A stretch of 64,000 nucleotides of DNA from Dolomedes plantarius (taxonomy: Eukaryota; Arthropoda; Arachnida; Araneae; Dolomedidae): contig OU015492.1 of assembly GCA_907164885.2 (NCBI GenBank), positions 42,197,893 to 42,261,892 of the forward strand, given 5' to 3'. The notes below the pieces were generated by a model, which saw nothing but the letters and a program-made list of their open reading frames with translations, made no database searches and had not been told where the DNA came from. Positions 46,707 to 59,827 of this stretch are shown in pieces. Both the position numbers and the translations under genes were made by a program. How positions within the stretch are numbered: position 1 is the first letter of the stretch; each line of letters opens with the position of its first letter.

Positions 46707-49000
46707 TTAAGATTTCAATACGCTGGCAGTTTTTTAACACTATTTGAACATTACTTTATTGCCATGTATAAAAAAAAATCAGGGGCACTATTTAGAGGCT
46801 CCTTTAACTATTCTACTGCCCTGTCAACATGCTGTTCCTATTGGGTCTAGATCATTCCCAGCGGAATCTAATTTAATCAAATAATAAATGTATCGTTAGA
46901 CTGGTAATTTATCTGATAATAAAGTTAAAGCCATTGGAAGTAAGCAACGTGTGGTTCAGGCTAAAAGTTTCTAAATCAACACGAAAGTCAACAGAATTAA
47001 TATTAAAATGACATTTAATGAATATAGAACTTAGCTCTTTACAGTAAGAGGCACCTTTTCGAAGTGACAAAAATTAACGCAGGAATCCGATGTGGTGAAA
47101 ATCATTGCGGATGCGCGCTATACAGGAAGGGATTTAGAAATCCTGCGCTACAATTCACTACAGTAGCTGTCAGTAGAATTACCATGGGAACAGTTTATGA
47201 CTAAAAATTTTTAAAAAAAGTTAATATAATCGAAGAAGGAAAACTCCGGAAGTATAGGAGACGATCAGACTGGAACAACAATTATCTTTTGAAGTTTTTT
47301 TTAAGCCGAATTTTGATTTTGATAGTCAGTCATCATATTAACCAACGCCTTACCGAATACGATGAATAGACAAATTATAAATGGGTTCCGCCTGGATAAA
47401 AATGCATAAAAATGGTCTACATCACGCTGCGTTTGAGCATAAAAGTTTAATATTACTCTGAATAAACTTCGTCAATGGTCTTCATATCGTTAATTATAAG
47501 ATTCAAAATGCACAGAGCGATATTTTACTTCTTAAACACAGCTACATATTTTATTTGACATCTGCTCCGGAGCAAACAAAAATGTTTTTTCTTCTGGGGA
47601 CAAGAAATGATATATCCCATTAGACGGGGTACGGAGTGTAATCAAAAACACTAAATCCCGCGCCAAGGTTTATATAATAAAGCTCTAACAAGGTTAGATC
47701 ATCTGAAAGATTGGAGTTACTAGACATGGGGCCATCTAGAGAGGTATGTCATAATTGCGTTATGGCTGGAGGAGCTGCAGCAAAAGAAAATTCAATCTGG
47801 GAATCGTTCTTGCGGCACATTTTTCTGTATTACTATTGATAGAACATTTTCTTTTTCTACGATATGGAGTCAAGTTTTACTTTTTGAAAAATAAACATTT
47901 TGTTTTTTTTTTTATCCTCACGTTTGATTTTCAACAACAATAATCACTGAAATTGGATAAGGTAACTTTTTTTTTCAGATTTTGATACCAGAATTATTTT
48001 ATGTTTGTCTCGCAGAAAACGTTAAATTTTGCATTTATAGTCACGAAAATGAAGCTTAAGATCGATTTTCTGCAAAAAGCTGTTACAGTGAGTTCGTGGA
48101 CTAGAGATAAATTTTATTTGTGCACATTACACGTTAAATTTCAAGGTAATAGCCTCTGTATAAAATTGGGTAAAACAGTTAAAATTAAGTCAGTCGGAAC
48201 AATGAAAGCCCTAGGAAATTTAATCTTGCTGGGGTATTATTTTACCGATTTTCATTTTGTGCAGCAGAAATGACTATTTTTCCAACAGAAACGGAAAACA
48301 TAAATAAAATTGATGGATTATAGATGCCATGGGAGGGGAAAAAAAGTTGCTACATAACCCACAGCAGAACAAAGTTAAGAAAAAGGACAATAACAGCTGG
48401 AGAAACAAGAGAAGAAGAAACACTGAACGAGAAAAATAAAACTGGCCAAAACGCTGTTATAGCGATTTACTTTACTTTAATTTTATACTTTAACTACTTA
48501 CATTAACCTATTTAAATTACTTTAATTTTTATTTGTCATAGTTAATTTTGAAGCACGTTGTGAAAACCTCAATAAGTTTAAGAAAAAAATAAATATTAAT
48601 ATTCCCAATATCGGCAATAGCCCCGGATTCTAAGGGGCGTTGGAGTGTCTTAGCTGAAATAAAGATTAACCCTGAAAGAAAGGGCTGAAATAAATATGAA
48701 AAAAAAAATAATAATAACTGAGAGAATGTAACGACATGACTCAAAACTAGAGAAAATAATTAACATAATTTATTTAGTCATATATACTTGTAAAAGATGT
48801 TACATGATTACAAATAGAAACAAAACCTAGTTGACTTTATCTGCAAGAGAACACTATTCCATGAGGACACATCTTGCCTCTTAAATTTTAACTTATTTGA
48901 GACCATAATAAAAAAACAATTACTCAAAACGGTGGCTGATGTAAAATAATAAAAAAATTAAAGCAATTAAGTTAAGTAACAAAAAAAGGAAAAAAAATTA
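46707..49000. other. Non-coding AT-rich stretch
   Basis: No supported gene. 46790-46960 and 47040-47280 have slightly higher complexity but no recognised repeat or domain. Confidence 0.5.
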
Positions 49001-52000
49001 AATCATACTATTACCGACTCGGCTGCAGCCTATAAATAAATAAAAAGGGGAAAAGAAAGAAAGGGAAATAGAAAAATAGGAAGATAGGGCATGCCCGCAA
49101 GAAATTTTCTGTTCGACGCTACCGCTTCTCTTCATCAGGATCTCCTTCAGGTTAGGATGCTTCTCTGACATTTCTAGGACTGATTCTTCTGGGGCCTCGC
49201 TGACGAAGCTTGAAGGCAAGGAGTCTCAAGAGCGTCACTCCACCGTTTGTCCGAAAAATCCAATAGGACCAATAGGAAAAACTGGGCTATCTACGTTCCA
49301 TGGGCCACGCCCTCCAACGTAGGTTTGCATAGCATTTGACCAAATGAGAGAAAGATGAAATCGCTCCCAACTAGGATGCCTCACCATTCTTTATCCATCC
49401 GCGACTCCTAACGTATCCAAAAAGAGTCCCTCACTACCCCGTGAATTTGGGATGGAAAATTTTAAAGAATAGAGTCGAAATCTCAAACATTTGGAGGCAT
49501 CTATTATTTTAATTTCTATTTGACATCTTGTTTAATTGAGAACTCATCTGATCTCCAAATATCTCCTACCACTGTGCACTTTTGCAAACCTCCGTTCAGC
49601 CGTAATCAACATTCCATTCAACTGGGATTTAACTTTTTCTCGCCCTCCTCCCTCCCATTTCTTGTGAGGGTCAAGGAGAGTCGACGAAATGTCGAAACTA
49701 TGCGTATTGGGTTAACATTAGGATAGAATATAGCAAAGAAGGTAATTAACACTAAGGAACATTAACTTTTAAGAAAAAGGAATAAAAATTAAATATCTAA
49801 TTTTATGTAGTTAATTTGAAATCACAAATTCTTCAGCCAACCAAAAAGTATTATCCCAGCCACCTTACATAATATTTGCAATCAATAGTTCATCTATTTT
49901 AACCAATACTTATGAATAAAATATAAAACTTGTCGTTTATTCAAGCAATTAAATATTTGATTACCACCAGTTTAACCAATAGCTCTAATTTAATTATATT
50001 TACTCTTTAAATGCCATTACCGTCTTAAGGTTATTTGGAAGTTGGAAATTTGGATTACTTGTTTTTAATGAAATTTCACGTATATAATTAAAAGTGACGC
50101 TATTAATTTTGCTAATCAATAGAATTTTGTTTAGGATCAATGAATTATTTAAATATCAGCACAACAACCTTAAGGGAGCAACGTCGAATGTTTTAATTTT
50201 CAATTTTTAACTCTATAGACAAAAAGAGAATGATTTGTATTCCTTTTTACTACAGTGAAGACCCTTAGAATTATTTGTGGCGACGTAATATTGATGATGG
50301 GGTAATTAAAACTTTATTAATAATTACTAATTAATAATTAGGATAACTCTTAACAATCAATTACTATATTTACATTCAATACCAGGTCTCAGTTAAATTT
50401 AAGTACAATATTTGCCATTAGTGGTTAGTACATTTATGTAAATGGTGAAGTTGCGTTGCGTTTTTTATTAAATCCAATAATCTATAAATATAATTAAAAT
50501 TTATCCTAGGTTCGACTTACTGTTGCATCACTGTGGTGATTAATGAGCCAAAAAGAAAAATTAAATTAAATCAACTAAAATTACTTATCTAACATTGGAG
50601 CACACCTAAAAATAAAATTACTTCACCTAAAAGAAAACTCAAGAAAATCAAATCTGCTTAAATAAAAAAAACCTAAATCTGAAAATTAGAAAATTAACTC
50701 AAAGGCAAGGACCGACATGACACAACTTTACAAACTAAAAATAACAAATTTATTAACGATTTCACTGACATTATAACAATCAAACTTATTATCTCAAGAT
50801 TTACTCAACATTATTCTGACAAACCAAATTCAATTATTTAAAATGCATTTGCGGTAAAACCAACATTTATATCCTTTGAACACAATTAATAAAATAAAAT
50901 TTCAATGAATTAAAGAGAAGTGGCTGGTGAATCAAAAAAATAACTTTGTTACTCTAATTGTAATTGCTAACTTTAAATAATGAAATAAAATAAAAATAAG
51001 ATAAAATGAGTCTGAAGGACCCGCTGCAGCATTCAAAATAAAGAGAAATTAAGGATAGAATTTAAAGAACAGAAGAGAAAGGAAAAGAAAGAATGTCACC
51101 CGTGGCCAGTTCATCACTCCGGGATCGGGCCCGAGGCCAGGAGCCTCTCGGCCCCAATCTTGGGTCTTAAGCCCCCTCACTACCAGTTCAGAATCCTTTT
51201 CAAAACTCCCTCGCTCCCGAGTCAGCCCCCTGTCACCACTTGCATCTTTCGCGTAAATACAGCTTCCAACGAAGTAGTCCATCGGCGCGCCGTGAATTGT
51301 AGATGGTAAAAGTGAGGGGGGAAGGCTACAAGTTGCATTCTTCAAATCTGCAAACCGCTTTACAATTTATTTATCATCCCTCATCTCGTTCTTGTTGATT
51401 AAATTTAATTCACGGCGCCCTAGTCATCCACCTGATGTTGTATTCTTGCGCACATTCCTTTCGCCTGTCTTTTTCTGCTGTGATTCTCTCCCGTTCGAAA
51501 ATGGCGCGCAGCGGATGTATCAGGTTACAGACGGCGGCCAGCACAGGGTAGCGATAAGAGCTTCTTACCAAGCACAGATTCAGTTTTTTTTTTGGAAAGA
51601 AAGAAAATCAAGGAATAGTAAAAAAAAACTTCTGCTACCCACCTAAACCTCTTCAACATTTGAAGTAAAATTCACCAGCCAAAAATATGTACCAGCCACC
51701 TCACAAGGTTTATAAATAAGATTAATTAAATAATAAAAATTTGAACAATGAAGCCAAACATGTGATGATCTCCCCCAATTTAATTCTTCATAATGTCAAA
51801 ACATTTCGAGAAACTTGCGCCCGATTCTCCAAATGCGATGACATTAATCAAATAAATGAATATTTGATCACCACAAGTTTAACCATCAAGTATATTTAGC
51901 AGAAGCTTAATAATTTTATAACAAAGCACAACCGTTACTAAAATTTTATTGTTTACTTTACTTAATCTTAATTACCTCAAAACCCGAGATTAAAATAAAC

Positions 52001-52543
52001 GTCAATTATTTAAAAAACTATTAATTATCATCACAAAAAATTCAAAATAAGGATATTTTGGTAAAATAATGTCTGATTTTCAAAAAAAAATTCTAAAATG
52101 TCTCGCAGTTTTCAAAATGTTCTATGTGCATTCCAAATCATTAAAAAACCTTAAATTTTTTAATATAAGCTTACGTGCACAAATAAACATAATTATGCAA
52201 TGTATTTTTTTGCATGAATCTAAAATAATAAATAATAATTTTTTAATCTGCCTATTGTTTTCTTTTGGGATTTTGAATATTTTTGCTTTATTTCATGGTC
52301 TATAAATTGGAAAAATATTTATGGTTTCAAAGAATAATACACAGGTTTGAGGAAAACACTTCAATTAACAATCCTGAGATATTTCGAAGAAATCAAAAGA
52401 AAAATAATGCTCGTGGAGCATTTTGAAAAATTCTAGCATTTTGAAGAATTTTTTGTAAAGCAGGTTTTTATTCTTCTACAAAATACTTATTTGGGAATTC
52501 TAAGTGTCTTCTTCGCAGTAGAAAAGCATATTAGTCCGTTTCA
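49001..52543. other. Non-coding stretch with GC-richer islands
   Basis: 49020-49480 and 51080-51560 are GC-richer than their surroundings. Open frames there (for example 48998-49219 minus, 51049-51345 minus) show no domain. The sequence between and around them is AT-rich. A first exon or promoter cannot be excluded, but I cannot support one. Confidence 0.45.
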
Positions 52544-53356
52544 TCTATATATATAAAACAGTTCCGTAACTGACTGACTCACTGACTGACTGACTGACAT
52601 ACAACTCACAGATCAAACCGCTGGACCTAAAGGCTGAAATTTTGCATGTCGATTCTTCTTATAGTGTAGGGGTGCACTAAGAAAGATTTTTGAAAAATTC
52701 TTCTTAGATTTTTTTAAATTAAATTTTTAAGCTGATTTAGTAACTTCTTTTAAGTTTGCATTTAAAATAATAATCTGAGGGTTATAAAATTTATATCACG
52801 AGAAAGATCCTAAAAATTCCTTTAAAATGAAATATTTTTCGAATCTTTACCTCCATTTTCTGATTTTTGGTGAATTTTTAAAAATTAATTTTTAGAATAT
52901 AATTTATTAAATGCTGATCACGTGATTTCTCTTTCTGGTACTTTAAATAAATTTATTTTTCACGTGCATAACAACGTAATAGACAAAAAAATATTTTTTT
53001 TCTTGCTAATGCAGCAGACGATTGGACTTTATCCAAAAAAACATCAAAATACAGTAAAAGATATGTTCTTCGTACTGTACTATATTAATTGTACTATATT
53101 CTTTAGTATGTCCTATTAGATTAAATTTGGATATTTTCTTCTACATTATTTAGTCTATAAAAATATCACTCACGATTTTTTTATAAATATATAATTTTTT
53201 TTCATCAATTGTATACATTTATCTTCGTATTTATTATAAATATATATTTATTTATTTATTTATTTATTCATTTATTTATTTTAGCATTAATTGCATATAT
53301 TGACCGTTGTATTTAATTTGAATGTACTCCGTAGCGAAGTGCGAGTTTTCAGCTAG
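52544..53356 (+). mobile_element. Helitron (non-autonomous) copy D, complete
   Basis: 813 bp from TCTATATATATAAAACAG, inserted after A (52543), to CTAG (53353-53356) before T (53357). 5' region: GTAACTGACTGACTCACTGA and CTGA repeats. Internal landmarks: GATCAAACCGCTGGACCT, TTTTGCATG, GGGGTGCACTAAGAAAGA, GCTGATCACGTGATTTCT, a (TTTA)n at 53246-53283. 3' hairpin CCGTAGCGAAGTGCG, then TTTTCAGCTAG. It is the reference copy for copies A-C. Confidence 0.87.
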
Positions 53357-53621
53357 TTTTGTATATGAGAGTAAAATATTATGAGAGTAAAAATTTCAAA
53401 AACGAAGTTGAAGGTCCCTTGTCCCCTTAATAAAGATTTTGAAGATATACATTTGAAAATATAAGGAGTTGTACTTACTCAATCGGATAATTACGCTGCA
53501 CACACAGAAAAATGAGTTTTAAAAACATTAGAATTGTGACGAATGTAATTTTGAAGAGGGCAAAACTGATAACGTGGACATTTTATACCTATTTCGATCA
53601 TTCACTTCGTATGATGTATGA

Positions 53622-54483
53622 CAGTGGTGAGCAAATTTTTCTCGACAGTGACCCACTTCCTTTAAATAAAAAAAAATTACTTGAGAGACAACAAAAAATT
53701 TTTGTTAGTGGCAAAATTTTAAAAATTATTAAAATGTTAACAAAAAAAGAAAGTCAGAATAATACGTGGTTCCACCGATTAGCTATGCGGCAAACGTAGT
53801 ACCTGAAGACAGCCGTTTACTCAGTGCATCATAATCCCACCTTGCACAAAGTTACACAGGTACGAATTAGTTTGGAACAAACGGAGCAACAGGAGCTACG
53901 CTACATGGCAAAAGTCGAGGCCCCAACGTCCATTGTCACTATTAGCTCGGATTCCGGCCGGACTGCGCGGAAGTGGTGACAGGCCGAAGCCTTGATGGTG
54001 ATAAGGTGACTTCCTCAGATGATCCACTCCCCCAGGATACTCACAGTCACTCTCTCCGGTACCAAGCGCCTTGGTCCTCCTCACAACGGACCTGGGAGCA
54101 AGCAACATCAACCCGACTCCGGCCCCCCGGCCTAACAAAAAGAGATAAACGTATTAGCAGATCTTAACAAACTATTTTTAAATTCCATATTTGAAAATAC
54201 AGTCTCACACAGATAGGAAGAAAATAAATGGAAGCAATATAAATACAGTCTTTTGCTGGAGGAATTTTTATTGTAAGATTGCTAGACACCTTATTTAACA
54301 GTACCATAATATTTTTTTTAACATATGAAAAATATAATTAAAAATATGTGATTATAGAAAATTTAAGGCATATTTTTTAATTAAATAAATCGATATGAAA
54401 TAAATTTATTTCAGGCTATCTACGACCCCTCCCATTTTCTAGCAACCCCCTGTGGGTCGCTACCCCCAGTTTGCGCCCCATTG
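53622..54483. mobile_element. hAT-type element, diverged
   Basis: Left end CAGTGGTGAGCAAATTTTTC..GTGACCCAC; right end complement CAATGGGGCGCAAACTGGGG..GCGACCCAC. Flanking octamers ATGTATGA and ATGTAAAG agree at five positions. The interior includes a GC-rich tract (53890-54130) of unknown origin; no transposase readable. Confidence 0.5.
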
Positions 54484-54491
54484 ATGTAAAG

Positions 54492-54650
54492 CAGTGGTAC
54501 TCCAAGTTTGGGTCGCGACCCGCTGGTAGGTCACGAGATATATTTCTAGAATATCTCTTTCTGTTGATTGATTATATTACAATCAGTGGGTCGCGAAACA
54601 TTTTCGTCCTTGAAAGTGGGTCTAGCCCATTAAAATTTTGAGAACCACTG
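54492..54650. mobile_element. hAT-type MITE
   Basis: 159 bp. Left CAGTGGTACTCCAAGTTTGG, right complement CAGTGGTTCTCAAAATTTTA. GGGTCGCGACCC and GGGTCGCGAAAC occur inside the ends. Flanks ATGTAAAG and ATCTATAG agree at six of eight positions. Confidence 0.75.
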
Positions 54651-54896
54651 ATCTATAGTAAAGATCACGAAGCTTAATTTTGTCTGAGAGATTTTGTAAT
54701 TTTTGATAAATTGAACGGCAAGAATTGTGATATTAAGTTGCTTGCAACTTATTTGTGGGCATTAGCTAATTTCTGTTTCCCTCTAAATTTAACCTCCAGC
54801 ACCTCCACGCGGTGGGTCCTGTGGGTCTGTCGAAAGGCAGATCGCTAACGCCAGAGGAGCGTGGGGAAAGCGGGAGACTAACTTTCGTAGTTCACA

Positions 54897-55958
54897 ATGG
54901 AGAGTGAAGTAGAAGAAATGGAAGAAATGAGAGTTCTCACGGAGGATTTGGTAAAACTAAAATACCAACGCTTGGTGAACACTATAGGCACGTCTAAATT
55001 GACGGTGGAAGTTAAGCGACAAGTTAACGAGGATATGCTTGAGTTGGTCAATTCGATTGTCGAGCAACAGAAAATCATACAATTTTTGAAAGGACAGTTA
55101 AGCGTATTGGTAAAGCAGGAGACTAAGAGATACGCCGAAGTGGCAAATAAAAGCCGGCAGCCAAGAAAGAGATTGCCATAAAGGCTAAGAAAAGGGAAAG
55201 ATAAGAAGTTGAAATAATACCCACAACCTACCATGAGTCAGAGATGACTAAGAAGGAAGTGAAAGAATATATGAAGCCTGAAGACCTCGGAATTGGCATA
55301 AAGACGTTTAAGAAAATTAGTAAAGGAGGTGTGTTGATTGGAGTGGAAACCAAGAAGGAGTTGGAAACCTTTTTACGAGGATTCCATGATACCATTGAGT
55401 TGAGCGCTATCTAAGAAGCTAAGAAGCAAAGTAGCCTAGAAAGAAAGATCCTTATATTATTATATTTGATGTTGAAGAGGCCTATGAAAATGGAGAAATG
55501 AAGGATATAATAGAGAATCAGAATAATGAGTTGGCTGGTAGCAACATAAAAGTTATGAAGAAGTTTAGATCGAAACATGGACACAACTGGGTACTTCGCC
55601 TTAAAGGTGAGGCTTGCGGTAAAATAGAGAATAAGAAGAGATTAAATATCGGTTGGAGCCGATATGGATGGAAAGTTTATAGAAAACCAGCAGTTTGTTA
55701 TAACTGCTGGGGTCTGGGACACTAGCTCGACACTGTAAAAAGACGAGAGTATGTAAGTTGTGCTCTGAAAAGGAACAAGGTGAGAAGCCGTGTAGCAGAG
55801 AACTAACCTGTGGGAATTGTGAGCGGCATCAGAAAAGGACTGGTATCATCTTGGATTTGAGTCATCTGCCTACAGACAAGGTCTGTGGCAGATACAGAGC
55901 TGCAGTTGAAAGAATAATTCAGAATACGGACTATGGTCATGTGAGACCTAAGCGTTGA
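54897..55958 (+). pseudogene. R1-like LINE ORF1 (gag-like, zinc knuckles), broken
   Basis: ATG 54897 starts an acidic, coiled-coil-prone region (EVEEMEEMRVLTEDLVKLKY, then KRQVNEDMLELVNSIVEQQK). After a shift near 55190, KRKV-type basic sequence leads to EVKEYMKPEDLGIGIKTFKK and GGVLIGVETKKELE. After further shifts IIIFDVEEAYENGEM appears, then SKHGHNWVLRLKGEACGK. The knuckles follow: CYNCWGLGH (frameshift at about 55721) then HCKK, CKLCSEKEQ, CGNCERHQK. The order coiled coil, central RNA-binding-like domain and CCHC knuckles is that of R1-clade ORF1. A GC-rich 5' leader starts near 54796 and an AATAAA lies at 56174. No ORF2 follows. Confidence 0.8.
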
Positions 55959-56173
55959 ACTTTTGATATTTTTTCTTTAGCTGTAAGCATCTCTTTTGTT
56001 GGCTTGTCAATTGTTATGTTTATTATATTTGTTAAGTTGTGTTTGTTCCACCAAGTGGGTGAAGTTTGTAATGTTTGTTGAGATATCAAGTTTTAATGTC
56101 TCCTACTTATGTTGATTGTAAATATGTTGTATGCACGAGTTGTGCAGAATTTTGTAAATTATTTTGTTGAACT

Positions 56174-56179
56174 AATAAA
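56174..56179 (+). promoter_or_regulatory. Polyadenylation signal AATAAA of the ORF1-only element
   Basis: Lies about 215 bp after the ORF1 stop, followed by a GAGGAGGAAT-containing end. Confidence 0.45.
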
Positions 56180-58166
56180 GCAGCCTTCCTCTCGGAGGAG
56201 GAATTGATATATTTGGTGGTATGGTGGTTGCTGGTTAATTGAAATTTCGCTTAATCAATAGAAATTTAATTTTAAATAGTTATTGGCTCCTGGATGTCTC
56301 GGTTTGTGGGCCGAGAGCTCGCGGTGTTAGATGGCATTGTGACTATGACATAGGAGGTAGCGAAGTGTCCCTAGAACACGAGGCCGAGGTCTGGACCAGT
56401 GGTCCGGAACGGAAGAACTGGCAAAGAGCGGATTACCGTCGTGGCGACCGTCATTAGTAGCAGCTTTTTGGCTGATATTCGATAGCGTGGGGAGCCGTGG
56501 TGTTTTCTCGAGCCTTGTCCCCTTGCCAGATATTAAAAAATGGTATTGTCAACTTTGAGATGTCAACTTAAAGAAAACAGGACTTAGAACTCAAGTCCGC
56601 AAACGAGAACATTTACCTACCTGCGCGGGATAAATAACGCCTTAAATGGGTTTACTAATCATAATCAAAGCGAGTCGCCCGATGAGCATGAGTACTTGAA
56701 CTCTCTAGTTACTAACTTTTTCAAAATACTTTGCTTATGAGAAAATTACTCTGCCTTTGTAAACTCACAACTGAAAAGTATATTAAGAAACTAATTGTTT
56801 CTTTCAATATTCTGTGTATTGCCTGTATTCAAAATTATATATATTTTTGTGTGTTACGGGACTTAAACCATTCAACAAATCATTGGTAGTATTTCTTAAT
56901 CACTGCATTTTATGTCCCAATTTCAAACAAGTTATTTAGAATTTATTCTATATACCTTTATTAGGTACTTGTCATTCCGAAAATTTTAAAATATATAAAG
57001 ATTGTTTTATATATGTAAGTAGAACAAAGCAAAGAAGTACTCCTTCAAGCTATTGAACATTGAAACATATTATCCTTAAAACTTATGAAGCATACGTTAT
57101 AAATATATACATTTATTATTGTTCTTTTCATCTTTTATTTTTTTAACGTATTAGTCTGCACTTTGTAAATGCTTTTCTTAGAATGTCTATATTTTTTGGT
57201 TTGAAAGGGGATAATTTCTTTTAAGTGAAATACAAGTTTTTTTGCTTAAAATTATTGGAATAAAAATAAAGATCAGGAACTTATTTTTGCGATTTTTGTC
57301 ACTGAATATTGGATCACATTTTGTTTTATTGAGGTTCATATTTCATCACTTTATATGAATAGGACACACACTTAACTGTATTCAACTGTGAACATATTAA
57401 GGAGAAGGTTATCAGAAAAACTACAGCCAGTTTTAATCTTTTAAACGCAGTTTTTGCACTAGTATTTACTCTTTCCTTTCCCGTTTTATTACTTCCGATA
57501 ATCACTGGTGTTTAATTGTCTCCAGATTTACTCGGCAGACTTTAATAACTGGACTCCATATGAAACTCGACTGATATGCTATGATCTGCATCGGTAGTTC
57601 TTCCAAATTATGTTTACCTACCATTGTTATTACTGGGAAATTCATAAATTTAGAAGTTTCTGTAAATTGCCTGATCTGAGATAATCCTGGAGAAAACTCT
57701 AGCGTCGTTTACTCATGGTCTGGTTTTTCAGACCTGCGGAAATTTTTCCAAGCTTGGAAAATATTAAAAACCTGCTAGAAGTGATATTACAGTGAAATAT
57801 TTGAAATTCTTATTCGAATGCTTAAATTAAACCATGCATGACATAAAATAGTCTTGTTAACTCCTTGTAATGAACTTATAGGGACTTAGACTTTTTTTTA
57901 AATTTACATTTACACGAATGAACATTTAATACAACTGAATGTTGATAGAAGTCTACCAAAAATTTCAACTGAGTAAGTCATCAAGCTATTTTTGTTTCAA
58001 ATTTTTTTTTAAAAAATTTAATCACTTTTTCACGTTTATGTCGTCCAAGGAGTATTCTGCAGAGTGCCACCTTTGGCTCGTGTACCGAAGGTTCAATATC
58101 AGTAATCCATTGGATCAATTCAAATTTTGTCATAGTTCTTAATTCACATAAATACATAGTTAACAA
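56180..58166. other. Non-coding stretch
   Basis: 56290-56520 is GC-rich and unassigned; it may be remaining LINE 3' sequence. The rest to 58166 is AT-rich with no supported feature. Confidence 0.45.
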
Positions 58167-58277
58167 TAGTGATGCGACATCGATGTTTTGAAACATCGAT
58201 ATTCAATATTAAAACATCGATGCTAATAAAACATCGCCCAAAAACCATCGATGTTTTTAAACATCGATGTTTTAGAA

Positions 58278-58911
58278 CATCGGTTCTCAACCTGGGGGGC
58301 GCGCCCCCCTAGGGGGGCGTAGAAGAATTTCAAGGGAGGCGTGAGTTAAAAAAAAGTAAAATAAAAAGTAAAACTAACTGTCATTTATTGTACTCAATTT
58401 TGCGGTCACAATGTAACAGTAACGTATTTTCGACATACGAACACAATAATTGTCGTACACGATAGTTGTCGTAATTGTAAAAATACGATAATTTTCGTAC
58501 GTATGGATGTTGAAAGTGACCTGAGGTGTGCTTTGTCACGGTTACAACCTAATATTCAAAAACTTGTCAAGGACAAACAGTGCCAGCCCTCTCATTAATG
58601 TTGTGAAAGTGACTGGTATTTCATGCCAACCTCACCTAGATCCTTGATTACCTCAAATATATTTGATCTGTATTTAATTCTTTGATTTCATATGTTCTAA
58701 TAATAATATGTTCCAAATTAAGATATGAGTAGTAATAAATTTTGTGTATGAAATTATCTATTCTATATTTTCATTTAATAACCAACATCAGTTTCAAATT
58801 CCGATTGTACTATACTTGTATTGACCACATATGGTGGTGGTGGTGGGGAGGCGTAACCTCGCATCAGTGTTCAGAGGGGGGGCGTAGAGCCTGAAAGGTT
58901 GAGAACCCCTG
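58278..58911 (+). mobile_element. hAT element nested inside another hAT element
   Basis: 634 bp flanked by perfect TTTTAGAA (58270-58277, 58912-58919). Ends CATCGGTTCTCAACCTGGGG and, complemented, CAGGGGTTCTCAACCTTTCA. It keeps the last part of a transposase gene (58503-58598) and so is an internally deleted derivative of a Charlie-like hAT. Confidence 0.9.
58503..58598 (+). pseudogene. hAT transposase C-terminal end
   Basis: Reads MDVESDLRCALSRLQPNIQK then LVKDKQCQPSH and a stop at 58596-58598. VESDLR.AL....P.I.KL...KQ.Q.SH is the closing segment of zinc-finger-BED/FAM200-type hAT proteins, as I know them. Everything upstream of it is missing, so this is an internally deleted copy. Confidence 0.72.
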
Positions 58912-59051
58912 TTTTAGAACATACATTTTTTAAAACTGGTTTAGTAATCTCTAACATTAATGTTACTTCCGTTAGTCGTGGGGGGAGGGGGTGATTTAAT
59001 TTTACTCTCTGATTGGGCAGGCACAAATGACAAAAACTTGGTTGCTTTGGG

Positions 59052-59243
59052 CTACATTGATGACTCAAAATTCTTGTTGTAAATACCGCCATGTTTTGCC
59101 TTCAAATGTCCAGATAAATTCGTGGTATTGCCAGAAATTTTCAGGAACTTAAGCCCATTTGCCTTAAGTTCCTGAACATTGCATTTCGCCAAATTGTCAG
59201 TGGTTTTGTAAAAATATTTCCAAACGGTACTTTTGGGAGCCAT
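59052..59243 (-). pseudogene. BED zinc-finger N-terminus of hAT transposase
   Basis: Starts ATG 59243. MAPKSTVWKYF and TTDNLAKCNV give the aromatic and first Cys of a BED finger; KISGNTTNLSGHLKAKHGG gives the His pair. Between them the second Cys is lost where an inverted repeat sits (59141-59153 TCAGGAACTTAAG, complement at 59163-59175), which adds foreign codons. The catalytic hAT domain is missing. Confidence 0.78.
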
Positions 59244-59827
59244 CTTACTAATAATATTAACGTCAACTTATATAAAACCAGAACAAAACAAAAACTTAAA
59301 TGGATGCACTCGTGTATACACTATTTGTAAAATAAAACCCCGTGGCAGGTTCTGGAGTGTTAGGAACATTCCAAGCGCTCTGATTGGTTCATTGGTCGTT
59401 ATTTGCCATTTGTCTGTTTGCTAAGGAATCATTCCCCCTTTTGTATTTGTCCTTTTCAGAATTCAGACTTACATTTACTGAGTGTGAAAATTATGCTACG
59501 TGGTAAATTTTTTTTATTACGGTACTTTTTCATTAAAAAAAAACATCGAGACAACGTAAAACATCGAGCACAAAACATCGATGTTAAAAAAACATCGGCT
59601 TCAATAAATCGATGTTTAAAACATCGATATTTTTATCAAAACATGGATGTTTTGAAAACATCGACATCGATGTCGCATCCCTAGTTAACAATAAATAGCA
59701 TGCTACCCTTATTTAAGATAGAAGAATATTGTAGCTATCAACCATGAAGGTTCATTGTCTTGTATCGTGTTTACCAGTACCATACTATGCCATAGTCAAA
59801 TAAACATAAAATTTACGATAAAGTTAA

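Larger units (their letters stand above)
58167..59683 (-). mobile_element. hAT transposon with perfect 8-bp target duplication and subterminal CATCGATG arrays
   Basis: 1517 bp flanked by GTTAACAA at 58159-58166 and 59684-59691. Termini TAGTGATGCGACATCGATGT and, complemented, TAGGGATGCGACATCGATGT. Both subterminal regions (58177-58284 and 59541-59672) hold seven to nine ACATCG(AT)-type units each, mostly palindromic CATCGATG. On the minus strand it encodes a BED zinc-finger N-terminus (59052-59243). A second hAT-type element is nested at 58278-58911. Confidence 0.9.

Noticed and set aside
48001..48273. 90-codon ORF
   Set aside because: No recognisable domain, AT-driven openness, no neighbouring gene structure.
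51049..51646. GC-richer ORFs on both strands
   Set aside because: No domain or codon signal; cannot be supported as a gene from sequence alone.
53512..53799. 95-codon ORF
   Set aside because: Crosses the left terminus of a hAT-type element and is Lys/Ile/Asn-rich from AT composition.
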